Below the pieces are notes generated by a model. The model saw only the letters and a program-made list of their open reading frames with translations, searched no databases and had not been told where the DNA came from. From positions 744,001-808,000 of the forward strand of contig NZ_CP046605.1 in assembly GCF_023520795.1 (NCBI RefSeq): a stretch of DNA of 64,000 nucleotides, written 5' to 3'. Shown one piece after another: positions 29,785-38,496 of the stretch (positions within the stretch are counted from its first letter, which is position 1; each line of letters starts with the position of its first letter). A program made the translations under genes and the position numbers. This DNA comes from Corynebacterium accolens. GTDB lineage: Bacteria; Actinomycetota; Actinomycetes; Mycobacteriales; Mycobacteriaceae.

Positions 29785-31785
29785 TTAAGCCAGGCTCGGG
29801 ATATAGGCCACGCTGCCGCCCAAGGACATGGTGATAAAGATGGGCGCGATAACCAGGGGGCCGAGCCATACGCGGCCGGTATTGGCATAAAACATCTTGT
29901 TCAAGATGGGCAGCAGGATCATCATGGGCAAGATGGACTGCAGCATATTCACATACAGCCAGTCATCGGTCCAGTGCACCGTGCCGGTGGCGGCGAAGAC
30001 GGAATATTGGATAACGAAGATCATCGCCAAGCCGACGGAGTTCGCCAGCGCCGCGATGAGGTAGGTCTGCCACTTGGGCGTATCGCTATAGCGTGTGCCC
30101 ACGCCGGCGCGGATGGAGTTGGCCAGGTAGAAGATGAACATCGCCGGTACGTACATCAGCGCCACCAAGAACCAGCGCAGCGTCAGCGGGCGCGATGCCA
30201 CGACCAGGAAGCGGTAATCGCTGTGGAAGGCGAGGTAGACGATGGATAGCACGGAGAAGTACACGAAGAGCAGGATGAAGGCGAGCAGTATCGTGCGCCA
30301 AAAGGTGCGCCAGCTCATCGTGATGCCCCACGCGCGGGCGCGCTCGCCGCGGGCATAGGTGGACTTATCCCGGGTGATATAGAACAAGATAAGCCCGACG
30401 ATGCCGTTGACGATGGCCCACAAGACCACCGAGTTGACCATGCGCGCCGGGAAGAACCAGGTGCTGACCTTATTCGCGGCATCGTAGAAGACGTCCTGCG
30501 AAAGGTTCGCCAGCGGCATGAACGTGAAGAATGCGATGGCCGCCGAAAGCACGAAGAATGCCCAGAACTTCGCGGCCTCTTTGCCCCGCGGACGCTTCGG
30601 TACCGTCGGGAGAGCCTGTGCCACCGGGGCGAAGTAGCGGGTGCGCAAGAGCATGCGGGTCAGCGGGAAGAGCATGGCAATGCCGCCGATGAGGGACAGG
30701 AGGTTAAAGACCTCCTTGAGCCACCACGTCTGATTGCCGGAATCCATCTTCACTGGCGCATCCAGGGTGTCATCGAAGAACTCGAGGATACTGCCGATGG
30801 CACTGGGTGTAAGCGGCTGCAGCGGGTGCAGCGTTTCATCGTTATAGGCAACGCGGTACGTGCCCTCGTCGATGTCCCCGTAGCCCCGGCCGATCTCAAT
30901 GCGGTCCACCTGGTCTTGTTTCTTGAGCCCAGAGTTGACCATGGACAGGGCCTCTGGGGCATCGCGCAGATCGCCATCGCCGTTGATATTGCGGTAGCCG
31001 CCCTCATCGTAGCGGGCATACCCCAGCGCCATATTGGAGTGCACGTGCGCGAACTTCTTATCGTTTAAGTTCTTGAGCCAGCCGGAGATAAAGACCGCGG
31101 AGATCTTATCCAGGTCCTCAGCGCGCTTGCGCTCGCCATCTGTGATGGTGGTGCCGCCTTCGCTATCTGGATCCTTGGCGGCTTCGAGCGCATCATCGAC
31201 CTTCTTGCCGTACTTATTGGCCGCGGTGCGCACCGCGGTACCACCGGCGGAGTGGCCGGTAATGCCGATGCGATCCTCGTCGACGTAATTAAACGTATCC
31301 AAGTGGTCAGTGACGTAATCAATGGCAGTTACGACGGCGGTATCGCCATCGTCCGGGTGCTGCGAGCTCGATTCGCCCTGGTTATATGGGTCAACTACCA
31401 GGGTGACAAAGCCGCGCCGGGCCAATTCCAGCGAGTTGGAGACCTGAGTTTCCTTGGTGCGCTGGAAACCGGGCGAGACGATGACCATCGGCGCTTTATT
31501 CTCCGGCGTCGCGTCCTTCGGCCGGAAGAGATCGGCGGTGACGGTAGCGCCGTGCTTGCCGGCGATTTTGAGGTCAGTGACTTGAACATTGCCGCCATCG
31601 GTTTGCACCAGGGACGAGCCCAGGGCGCCGACGAGCACGATGACGATGCACACGAGGAGCTTCCAGCCATCGCTAAAGCGGCGCTTCTTCGATACTTCAG
31701 CGGGCAACTGCTGTGCCTGCTGCTCTAGAGAAAGGGACGACCGCTCTTCCATGGGAGCGGAGGAGAGGGATGTGGAGTCGGACAT
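29785..31785 (-). CDS. Alpha/beta hydrolase fused to a multi-pass membrane domain
   Basis: A 666-residue fusion. Residues 1-40 are polar, then one membrane helix (about 42-60, LLVCIVIVLVGALGSSLV). Residues 65-340 are an alpha/beta hydrolase with nucleophile Ser in GHSAGGTAVR and oxyanion-region SPGFQRTKE; the domain faces outward if the N-terminus is inside. From about 365 on, seven or eight helices follow (LSLIGGIAMLFPLTRML, FFVLSAAIAFFTFMPL and others). I do not know the substrate. Start ATG 31785 is preferred to an upstream ATG at 31815. The downstream OsmC gene is 10 bases away. Confidence 0.75.
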   Translation of the reverse strand: MSDSTSLSSAPMEERSSLSLEQQAQQLPAEVSKKRRFSDGWKLLVCIVIVLVGALGSSLVQTDGGNVQVTDLKIAGKHGATVTADLFRPKDATPENKAPMVIVSPGFQRTKETQVSNSLELARRGFVTLVVDPYNQGESSSQHPDDGDTAVVTAIDYVTDHLDTFNYVDEDRIGITGHSAGGTAVRTAANKYGKKVDDALEAAKDPDSEGGTTITDGERKRAEDLDKISAVFISGWLKNLNDKKFAHVHSNMALGYARYDEGGYRNINGDGDLRDAPEALSMVNSGLKKQDQVDRIEIGRGYGDIDEGTYRVAYNDETLHPLQPLTPSAIGSILEFFDDTLDAPVKMDSGNQTWWLKEVFNLLSLIGGIAMLFPLTRMLLRTRYFAPVAQALPTVPKRPRGKEAAKFWAFFVLSAAIAFFTFMPLANLSQDVFYDAANKVSTWFFPARMVNSVVLWAIVNGIVGLILFYITRDKSTYARGERARAWGITMSWRTFWRTILLAFILLFVYFSVLSIVYLAFHSDYRFLVVASRPLTLRWFLVALMYVPAMFIFYLANSIRAGVGTRYSDTPKWQTYLIAALANSVGLAMIFVIQYSVFAATGTVHWTDDWLYVNMLQSILPMMILLPILNKMFYANTGRVWLGPLVIAPIFITMSLGGSVAYIPSLA

Positions 31786-32017
31786 ATACGCGTTCCTTGT
31801 GGGGTGGTACTTCATTGAAACGAGTGGGCTGAAAGTCCGATAGTGGAAAACTTAAAGTCCAGCGTGGAAGCACATTAGGTCCGCCCGAAAGCCGGTGCAA
31901 ACGGTGCACTTTCCAGGAGTGCTGTACGGACGCTGAGCTGCTTAAATTCCGCCCGGCGCAGTGAATTAATTACGCGAGGAGGGTAAGGGGTGCGGCAACC
32001 CCACATTGGGGGATTAA

Positions 32018-32035
32018 CCTATAGCCCAATAGATA
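32018..32035. promoter_or_regulatory. AmtR operator
   Basis: CCTATAGCCCAATAGATA carries CTATAG, a short spacer and ATAGAT, as in the corynebacterial AmtR box (ATCTATAGN(1-4)ATAG). AmtR is the TetR-type repressor of nitrogen-limitation genes, released by modified GlnK in C. glutamicum. The box lies about 60 bases before the amtB ATG. The gap 31786-32096 carries nothing else I can identify. Confidence 0.75.
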
Positions 32036-32096
32036 TTTGTATACCTGTAGTACTACCGTTATGAAAAGCAATGAAGGAACCCTACAAGGAGAAACA

Positions 32097-33419
32097 ATGG
32101 ATTCGGTGATCGCAGGCAATGCGAGCTGGATGCTCATGAGCGCGGCTCTCGTGCTGCTCATGACCCCAGCCCTGGCACTTTTTTACGGAGGCATGACAGA
32201 GCGCCGCGGTGTGCTCAACATGATGCTGATGTCCTTCGGCTCACTAGCGGTAGTCAGCATCATTTACATCCTCTGGGGCTGGTCAATGAGCTACGGCACG
32301 GAGTCTTGGGGCGGCATCGTTGCCAACCCCTTCGAGTTCTTCGGGCTCAAGGATTCCATCTTTGATGCCAACGGTGAGTACCTCGAAGGTGCGGAAGGCT
32401 ACGCCAATATCATCGATATCGGCTTCCAGCTCACCTTCGCCGTTATTTCCACCGCGATTATCTCCGGTGCACTCGCGGGCCGTGTGAAGTTCGGTACCTG
32501 GATGATTTTCAGTGGCCTGTGGGCAACCTTTGTCTACTTCCCGCTGGCTCACATGGTCTGGGGCGGTGGCATCCTGGGTGAGGGTGAAAGCAGCGTCACC
32601 AGCTGGATCTTTGGCAGCGAAGGTGGGGAAGCGCTTGTGGCACCGATTGACTTTGCCGGTGGTACCGTCGTCCACATTTCCGCCGGTACGGCCGCACTGG
32701 TCTTAGCGATTGTCGTGGGCAAGCGCCAAGGCTTCCCGAAGAGCGTTCAGCGTCCCCACAACCTGCCCATGGTCATGCTCGGTGCCGGCCTGCTGTGGTT
32801 CGGTTGGTTCGGCTTCAATGGCGGTTCCGCCTTCGCAGCCGATGGCCTCGCCGGCCTGGCCTGGGTCAACACCACCGCCGCAACGGCTGCCGCAATCCTA
32901 GGTTGGTTGCTCGTGGAAAAGCTCCGCGATAACTACTGCACTTCCTTAGGTGCAGCCTCCGGCGTGGTTGCCGGCCTAGTCACCATTACCCCGGCCGCCG
33001 GCGACCTGAACCCGGTCACCTCCCTCATCATGGGTGCCCTCGGCGGCATGCTGGGCTGCCTGGGCGTGGGCCTGAAGTTCCGCTTCGGCTTCGATGATTC
33101 CCTCGACGTCGTGGGCGTCCACCTGGTCGCTGGCTTGTGGGGCACCGTGGCGGTTGCGTTCTTTGCCAATGATCGCGGCATCTTTACCGGCGGCGGCGCC
33201 GAAGGCTGGAAGCTGCTCATCGTACAGATCCTCATCGCCGCAATCGCCATGGTCTTCGCCGCAGTCATTACCGCCATCATTGCGGTGATTTTGAAGGCGA
33301 CCATTGGCTGGCGCGTGACCGACCAGATTGAAACCGACGGCATTGACTTTGGTGGTCACCGTGAGACCGGCTATGACATTGGCGGCCGTGCCATGCGCGG
33401 TACCACCAGCCGCAACTAA
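32097..33419 (+). CDS. amtB: Ammonium transporter AmtB
   Basis: A 440-residue channel with 11 membrane helices. The twin-histidine pair of the conduction pore is His193 (TVVHISAGTA) and His342 (VVGVHLVAGLWG). The segments FYGGM at 29-33 and FGWFGFNGGSA near 235-245 are signature motifs. The C-terminal tail after 395 is where GlnK docks. Start ATG 32097 follows AAGGAG; the frame upstream is not coding. It is followed by glnK after 27 bases and preceded by an AmtR box, the standard nitrogen-response arrangement. Confidence 0.96.
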   Translation: MDSVIAGNASWMLMSAALVLLMTPALALFYGGMTERRGVLNMMLMSFGSLAVVSIIYILWGWSMSYGTESWGGIVANPFEFFGLKDSIFDANGEYLEGAEGYANIIDIGFQLTFAVISTAIISGALAGRVKFGTWMIFSGLWATFVYFPLAHMVWGGGILGEGESSVTSWIFGSEGGEALVAPIDFAGGTVVHISAGTAALVLAIVVGKRQGFPKSVQRPHNLPMVMLGAGLLWFGWFGFNGGSAFAADGLAGLAWVNTTAATAAAILGWLLVEKLRDNYCTSLGAASGVVAGLVTITPAAGDLNPVTSLIMGALGGMLGCLGVGLKFRFGFDDSLDVVGVHLVAGLWGTVAVAFFANDRGIFTGGGAEGWKLLIVQILIAAIAMVFAAVITAIIAVILKATIGWRVTDQIETDGIDFGGHRETGYDIGGRAMRGTTSRN

Positions 33420-33446
33420 AACGCCCAGCGATACCTAGGAGCAACA

Positions 33447-33785
33447 ATGAAACTCGTAACAGCCGTGGTCAAGCCCTTTACTCTTGATGATATCCAGCAA
33501 GCCCTACAAAAGCTCGGCTCGCCCGGCATGACGGTGACCGAAATCGAAGGCTTTGGCCAGCAACGCGGCAACAAGGAAATCTACCGCGGCGCCCAATTCG
33601 CCACCTCCTTTGTGCCTAAGGCCAAAATCGAGCTCATCGTGGCAGACGATGACGCCGAAGCAATTGTCGATGCCATCGTCGACGCCGCCTGCACCGGCGA
33701 AATCGGCGACGGCAAGATATGGATAGCCCCCGTCGAAGACGTCATCCGCGTCCGCACCGACGAGCGTGGGGAGAAGGCTATTTAA
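33447..33785 (+). CDS. glnK: PII signal protein GlnK with Phe at position 51
   Basis: A 112-residue PII protein, full length. Core signs are MKLVTAVVKPF, MTVTEIEGFG (28-37), the T-loop QQRGNKEIYRGAQFATSFVPKAKIE and the GDGKIWIAPVED signature near 88-99. In canonical PII proteins the T-loop reads YRGAEY with Tyr51 as modification site (uridylylated in enterics, adenylylated by GlnD in C. glutamicum). Here the codon at position 51 is TTC, giving Phe (GAQF). Tyr46 is kept. In C. glutamicum glnD follows glnK; here an accessory island does. Modification control of AmtB and AmtR may therefore be lost or different. Otherwise ATP/2-oxoglutarate sensing residues look normal. Confidence 0.94.
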   Translation: MKLVTAVVKPFTLDDIQQALQKLGSPGMTVTEIEGFGQQRGNKEIYRGAQFATSFVPKAKIELIVADDDAEAIVDAIVDAACTGEIGDGKIWIAPVEDVIRVRTDERGEKAI

Positions 33786-34469
33786 GCCTCCAAGACACCG
33801 GCGCCCCAGGCCTCCTCAGAAGAGTGGAGGGCTGGGGCTCTAAGCTGTCGTTAAATCTTATGGTGAAGAAACAATGGGACCATCGAACCGGTTTGTGCCG
33901 AATCGGAACTATCGGCCTTAAAACGATGAGAGGGTGTGTGCTCTCCTTTGACGGCTACTCACTGGCTAAAGATCATTCCTCAGGCATCGGGCGGTGCCTA
34001 ACCGAAGCTAGCGACAAGTTCTACTGCTCATCAAAAGAAAAGTAATAGAAACGCAGACGAACATAACCTGCCCTTGTCCAGGGGTAAAGTTAGGAATTTT
34101 GGGTACCTTTAAGCGGAACTGCTGACAACGCAATGGATGCCGAAATGGAACCCTTGCGTTAATCCTGGATTATCTTGTTTATGTTGCTGTTACCGAACGC
34201 TGTGGCAGCAGGACCGCGGCCACGGAAATAGGCATTGCCCTTTGTTCGGCAGTTGGGATAATTCCACCTGCATCGTTAGTACATGTCAGGAGGTCAGTAG
34301 CAGCCATTATCGGCCCTTTATAAGAGCAAGCCTTGACGTGAATTCCGACAAGCCAAGGGCGTGACCGTGTAGGGCGCTTACGCATGTGTTCTCAAGGACC
34401 CCTTTGAACTGGACACTGGCCCTGATGGAAATATTTAGCTTCCTGCTTTACACATGAGAAGCTTGAAGA
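33786..34469. other. Gene-free AT-rich left part of accessory island
   Basis: About 680 bases without a supportable gene. Directly after glnK, GCCCCAGGCCTCC and GGAGGGCTGGGGC (33803-33838) form a hairpin with one mismatch but no clear T run; it may terminate amtB-glnK. The rest shows no promoter, tRNA or recognisable IS end, and several short open frames are unlike any protein I know. The usual glnD is not here. Confidence 0.5.
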
Positions 34470-35297
34470 ATGAGTCAATCCTCTTCTTCTTTTCCTCACC
34501 GTTCGACGATCCGCAATATTGCAAACGTCCTGGCCAGCCCTGAACCACCGTGCCTGACTGGAAGTCAGATTGACCAGCTTCTGCAAGATATAGACGCGCC
34601 ACCACGTGGAACCGGAAATAAACGAGAGGGACTGTTTGGCGCGCTTACTAACACGTCCAATTCGGAGTCAGCCGCTCAACGTACGCGTGACTTCATAGCG
34701 GCGGCAATGAGTCCGGCACGACACACTAACAACCGCCAGTTCTGGGAGGATTTGCGTCGCCAGCTCAACCGGGTACTGATCACTGAGGGGTGGCACATCG
34801 ACGAAGATTGCCGGTTGATCGAATTCGGCGAAGTAGCAAATAAATTTGACGATATTGACCGTCTCACAAACTCTCTCATGGAGGAGCTACATCGGCGAGG
34901 TACTCACGAGCATCTGCTGGAATATTGCAGTCAAGAACTGATCTCCCAGTCACTGTTCCATGCGATATCCGAGGCCGCCAAGTCGATTCCTGATCGCATC
35001 CGTAACCTTACAGGCCTGACGGATGATGGCCAGGACTTGTTCGACACCGCTTTGGGAACAAAGAATTCTGCTCCTAGGCTTTTAATTAATGGACTTTCCA
35101 CACAGTCGGAGGAATCAGAACAAAAAGGGTTTAGGAACCTTCTGGTAGGTATCTATGGGCACTACCGGAATCCTCGCGCACATCAAACCCGGCGGGGAAG
35201 TGAGGAAGACCAACATGACTTTCTCGATGCTTTTAGCTTATTTTCTTATGTTCACCGTCGCCTCGATTCAGCCCAGCTTGATCAGTCCTTCAGATAG
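34470..35297 (+). CDS. TIGR02391-like protein with HEPN RN-x3-H motif
   Basis: A 275-residue cytoplasmic protein. The C-terminal 120 residues match the TIGR02391 (Ymh) type: IPDRIRNLTGLTDDGQDLFDTAL near 173-195, then LLINGLS, EQKGFRNLLVGIYGHYRNPRAH (about 217-238) and a helix with FSLFSYVHRRLD. RNPRAH at 233-238 has the R-N-x3-H arrangement of HEPN ribonucleases, with the helix after it. The N-terminal half is variable. Genes of this group recur in defence islands and near restriction systems; RNA cleavage is inference. Start ATG 34470 is chosen as the first Met; no clear ribosome binding site. Confidence 0.7.
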   Translation: MSQSSSSFPHRSTIRNIANVLASPEPPCLTGSQIDQLLQDIDAPPRGTGNKREGLFGALTNTSNSESAAQRTRDFIAAAMSPARHTNNRQFWEDLRRQLNRVLITEGWHIDEDCRLIEFGEVANKFDDIDRLTNSLMEELHRRGTHEHLLEYCSQELISQSLFHAISEAAKSIPDRIRNLTGLTDDGQDLFDTALGTKNSAPRLLINGLSTQSEESEQKGFRNLLVGIYGHYRNPRAHQTRRGSEEDQHDFLDAFSLFSYVHRRLDSAQLDQSFR

Positions 35298-35471
35298 AAG
35301 TCGCACCCGAACCTATCTTCCGAAAGTGGCACCCATCAATTCGCTCGATTCTAGTAACCATAGAACTTAAGCGTCCCAGGTTTGTTCTGTTTGAGTAGAT
35401 GGAAAACCTGGAACTTGCCAAGAAGGACCCAGCCTCCGGCGTGTCCACTTTCCGGGGGTCAGGCCCCAGCA

Positions 35472-35918
35472 GCGTTGAAGAAGGTGTATACAGCTACTGA
35501 TGAATCCACGGCAGAAGCGGCGTTGAAGGAATTCTCCAAGTCTGAACTGGGTGTGAAGTACCCTCAGTCGGTCAAGGTCTAGGAGGATGCGTGGGATAGA
35601 TTCGTGCCATTTTTGCAGTTTCCTCCAGCGGCCAGGAAGGTTATCTATACGACGAATTCGATTGAATCGTTTAACAACCAGCTGCGTAAAGCCACGCGCA
35701 ACCGGGTCCAATTTACTAATGATGATTCCGCGTTAAAGACGCTGTGGTTGATGATCTGCAATATTGAAGACAAACGAGCTATCAAGCGGGCGAAACAAGG
35801 CAAACGGGCCTCGGCTACAACCAGCAGGCTCGTGGAAGGAGCACGAGTATCCGGCTGGAAACAAGCCATCAACCAAATGGCCGTGGCCTTTCCTGACCGC
35901 TTCGACAAATACCTATAA
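35472..35918 (+). pseudogene. IS256-family (Mutator) transposase, C-terminal fragment with nonsense codon
   Basis: About 149 codons from the C-terminal third of a Mutator-type transposase. Visible motifs are LKKVYTATDESTAEAALKEF, ARKVIYTTNSIESFNNQLRK, the region holding the third catalytic acid, and GWKQAINQMAVAFPDRFDKYL. A TAG at 35580-35582 stands where family members have Trp (KV-stop-EDAW). Upstream, the frame has no similarity to the catalytic N-terminal part, so the gene is 5' truncated and dead. The IS right end follows at 35937-35953. Confidence 0.85.
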
Positions 35919-35936
35919 ACCTAACCCCACACACAA

Positions 35937-35953
35937 ACAACTTGACACGCTCG
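35937..35953 (+). mobile_element. IS256-type right end of fragment 1
   Basis: ACAACTTGACACGCTCG directly after the transposase stop is probably the right terminal repeat. An inverted copy, ACAACTTAACAGGCTCG on the minus strand (38304-38320), matches 14 of 17 bases, and the two ends face each other across the HEPN-DUF262 pair. Confidence 0.65.
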
Positions 35954-36094
35954 GCGCAGGGAGCGGAAATAGCTACCTAGCAACTAGCTAACAATGCTAT
36001 GTTTTCACGACCTGCGGGAAACGCAGAATTTAAAATCCTATTTTACTAACATCAAACCAGGATATTGAAACTTGATTATCAGGCCGTCACTCTA

Positions 36095-36874
36095 CTAAGC
36101 CAACCGCTTTTCGACAGTAAAGGAAGAATCTGCTTTCTCTATTAAAATTTTTTGCAATTCAGAAAACGACTCCTCTACAAAATCAATAGTTTTGGGTAAG
36201 CCGTCCTGTACTTCCTCTGGAAAACTATCACTTCTATATGTGGGATCACCGTGCGCAATGCCGTTGCGTATTTCGACCATTTTATCAATAGTTTCGCCAT
36301 TTCTGTGGAAAAATTCAGGGATGCGTATGTCCAAATCGCGTAACAATTTTTTTAAAACTTTGATTCTGAGATTTGAGGAAGTATTAGAAAATATTTTTAT
36401 TTCTTGTTCCTGAAGCTCCAATCGATCATCATCGAGCTGTTCAATGAAACGCGCCCGTAGTTTTTGAAGTTCTTCAGGAGAAAGATCCGAGTTCTCCATG
36501 GCTTTTTTGTGCTCTTCCAGTCTCGTCCTCAGGATACGTCGAACTGCCCTTGGGTGTGATTGGGCTTCCCGAAAAGATACGTAACCTAATGATTTCAAGT
36601 AAATTTGAATAGCTTGCTTTACGTATCCTTCCCAATGGGAATAGGTAAGTATATACATCGCACGCTTGTCTAAAGCCGATAACGGAACTACTCGTCCACT
36701 GCTGTCATCTTCAATATATTGATAGCGAACGATAGTTTTTTCGGGGTTGTTGGGATCTTTTTGAGTTGTCTTTCGATACTGGAAGTTGAACTTGCTCACC
36801 AGTTTGTTTAGCTCTTTTTTCCTCCACGCGCTGGCCTCGGTTAATGCACCAAATAATTCATCGATGTCACGCAT
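36095..36874 (-). CDS. MAE_28990/MAE_18760-like HEPN nuclease, partner of DUF262 protein
   Basis: A 259-residue protein (from ATG 36874). Near residue 79, SHWEGYVKQAIQIYLKSL is the characteristic N-terminal helix of the MAE_28990/MAE_18760 HEPN families. RNGIAH at 203-208 is the R-N-x3-H catalytic motif of HEPN ribonucleases, followed by GDPTYR. The middle (about 115-165) is a charged coiled helix (EEHKKAMEN...). HEPN proteins of this kind are RNase toxins in anti-phage or toxin-antitoxin modules. A TTG at 36883 in the same frame is an alternative start. The gene follows the DUF262 stop by 12 bases or fewer and belongs to the same transcript. Base composition is AT-rich compared with neighbours. 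Confidence 0.8.
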   Translation of the reverse strand: MRDIDELFGALTEASAWRKKELNKLVSKFNFQYRKTTQKDPNNPEKTIVRYQYIEDDSSGRVVPLSALDKRAMYILTYSHWEGYVKQAIQIYLKSLGYVSFREAQSHPRAVRRILRTRLEEHKKAMENSDLSPEELQKLRARFIEQLDDDRLELQEQEIKIFSNTSSNLRIKVLKKLLRDLDIRIPEFFHRNGETIDKMVEIRNGIAHGDPTYRSDSFPEEVQDGLPKTIDFVEESFSELQKILIEKADSSFTVEKRLA

Positions 36875-36886
36875 TTGTTTCAATTT

Positions 36887-38065
36887 CTAACGCCTTTTAA
36901 AGTATTGACGTCCGAAGTTAATCATTTTTGGAAAACGATCGCGGGCATTTACTCCAGATCCTACGTGTTCGCGGAATTCATCAGAAGTCCAAAAATCGGA
37001 CAGTAATCCTTGGAGGGTTTCAGGTGTACTCTCCCAGAAGTCTATTTCATTTGATACGCCGGACATTACAAATTCAAAGGCAGCATTTGATGCTGGACCG
37101 CGACGGGATTTCCCATCTTCAGAGAGTCGACGGAGCGCATCACTGCCTCCTGCAGACAGAACCAAGGAAACAGTCCTATTAAACAAATCCGTATCGGGAG
37201 TATAACTGGACTCTTCCCGTAAAGCAGCACCTTTCGCCCACGCCGTCAGGTATTCTCCGAAGTCTTCTCGAAGTGACGAGGTGTCTCCGGAAAATTCGCT
37301 CTGCATGAAAAATCGTAAAACAAGCTCATCGCTGAAAGCTTGTTTCGACTTTCTATCTGAGAGTTGAACAAGTTTAAGGAAGTCCTCGTTCTGTGCACAT
37401 GACTTAATGGTTTTAAAGAAACTCGGGTTAACCATCAGTAACAGGCAGTTTCGGAGTTCTTGCTGAGTAAGGCTAGCTCCAGAATTCAAGCGCAAGAATA
37501 AATTGTACTTAGCTTCTGCAGAAGAAGTACTCTCCAGCATCGTGACATCGATACGCGTAGTTTCTAGTTTTCTTTTAAGCGCTCTCGGTAGGTCGATCCA
37601 ACTAAGATCTTCTGCCTCGACTAGGTGTTCCAATCTAGACAGAGCAAATGGCTCAAGAGAAAATTCCGAGTCCCTACCCGAATCGGTTAATGCTTCTTCA
37701 TCGGCACCGTCCATGCTATTGTCGCCCGACTCAAGGTTATTGTCCGAATCCGGAAAGGTCATCCCCATAAAACTGAAAATGGTGGAGAGTCTCTGTACAC
37801 CATCAACCACATCCCAATCACCATCAAAATCTTCGGAAACAAAGACTGAGGGTAGTGGAATGGACAACAACATGGATTCAATCAGAGAAGATTTCTGTTC
37901 TTTGGTCCACCGGAACGTTCTCTGAAACTCTGGGCGGATATTTATCTGCCCTTCCTCAAACATGCTCCTTAACTCCCTCACCGAGTACGAGGTTGTTGCT
38001 GCCCGGACTTCTTGAGACCTAGCTTTAACAGCGTTGACAAGCTCTTCTTCACTAATGGCTGACAT
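36887..38065 (-). CDS. DUF262 (GmrS/SspE-like N-domain) protein
   Basis: A 392-residue cytoplasmic protein. Residues about 25-110 form a DUF262 domain with a ParB/Srx-like fold: PEFQRTFRWTKEQK near 45-58, SIPLPSVFVSE near 68-78, and DGVQRLSTIFSF with the DGxQR nucleotide-binding motif at 88-92. NLFLRLNSGASLTQQELRN near 190 is also family-typical. No C-terminal DUF1524 HNH nuclease is present, unlike GmrSD or SspE proteins; instead a HEPN gene follows. Start ATG 38065 has AAAGGAC six bases upstream, and TATAAT lies at 38115-38110 on the minus strand. Inference: an NTP-dependent sensor or regulator of the HEPN RNase. Confidence 0.85.
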   Translation of the reverse strand: MSAISEEELVNAVKARSQEVRAATTSYSVRELRSMFEEGQINIRPEFQRTFRWTKEQKSSLIESMLLSIPLPSVFVSEDFDGDWDVVDGVQRLSTIFSFMGMTFPDSDNNLESGDNSMDGADEEALTDSGRDSEFSLEPFALSRLEHLVEAEDLSWIDLPRALKRKLETTRIDVTMLESTSSAEAKYNLFLRLNSGASLTQQELRNCLLLMVNPSFFKTIKSCAQNEDFLKLVQLSDRKSKQAFSDELVLRFFMQSEFSGDTSSLREDFGEYLTAWAKGAALREESSYTPDTDLFNRTVSLVLSAGGSDALRRLSEDGKSRRGPASNAAFEFVMSGVSNEIDFWESTPETLQGLLSDFWTSDEFREHVGSGVNARDRFPKMINFGRQYFKRR

Positions 38066-38109
38066 AAATCGTCCTTTCAATTCGTATAGAACTACAAAAT
38101 CCACTCGCA

Positions 38110-38115
38110 ATTATA
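38110..38115 (-). promoter_or_regulatory. -10 hexamer TATAAT for the DUF262-HEPN pair
   Basis: TATAAT reads on the minus strand, giving a leader of about 38 bases with ribosome binding site AAAGGAC before ATG 38065. The -35 region is weak. Confidence 0.5.
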
Positions 38116-38303
38116 TCGTGAAAACTAAATGCGTGGGTCCTTTTTTGAGCGCCCGTTAAGTCCTCTGGGGTTCCCGCAAATCGTGGACACGCAGTGAAGC
38201 TACCTTGAGGTTAGACAACCATCTATTTTGTCGGCAGTAAATCCGATGTGGTTTTCGAAGACGACTGGGCTGACCATCCTGTTTGCTCCAGGGTCAGCTT
38301 CAT

Positions 38304-38378
38304 CGAGCCTGTTAAGTTGTTCATGCGTGGGGTCTGGATTATAGGCTTTATCGAAGCAGTCGGGGACGGCCATTGAGG
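38304..38378 (-). mobile_element. Decayed IS256-type right end, fragment 2 (inverted)
   Basis: On the minus strand, ATGGCCGTCC...GACTGCTTCGATAA...CTATAA...CCCCACG...AACAACTTAACA follows base by base the last coding bases and the right end of the fragment at 35880-35953, with substitutions and short indels. The encoded peptide AVPDCFDKAYNPDPTHEQLN echoes AVAFPDRFDKYL. Orientation is opposite to fragment 1. Confidence 0.7.
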
Positions 38379-38496
38379 GGATCCGATGGTTGGTGTGTAG
38401 GTTCCCAACCTGCATAAGGAGATAACCCAGAATGCGTAATATGGCACGCCGAGAGCCGTCCGATAATGCGACCATAAGGAAGTTTTTCGCTACCCC

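Noticed and set aside
34407-35450. Short inverted repeat AACTGGACAC (34407) and GTGTCCACTT (35441) flanking the TIGR02391-like gene
   Set aside because: Nine of ten bases match, which is too short to support an IS or transposon end without a transposase or target duplication.
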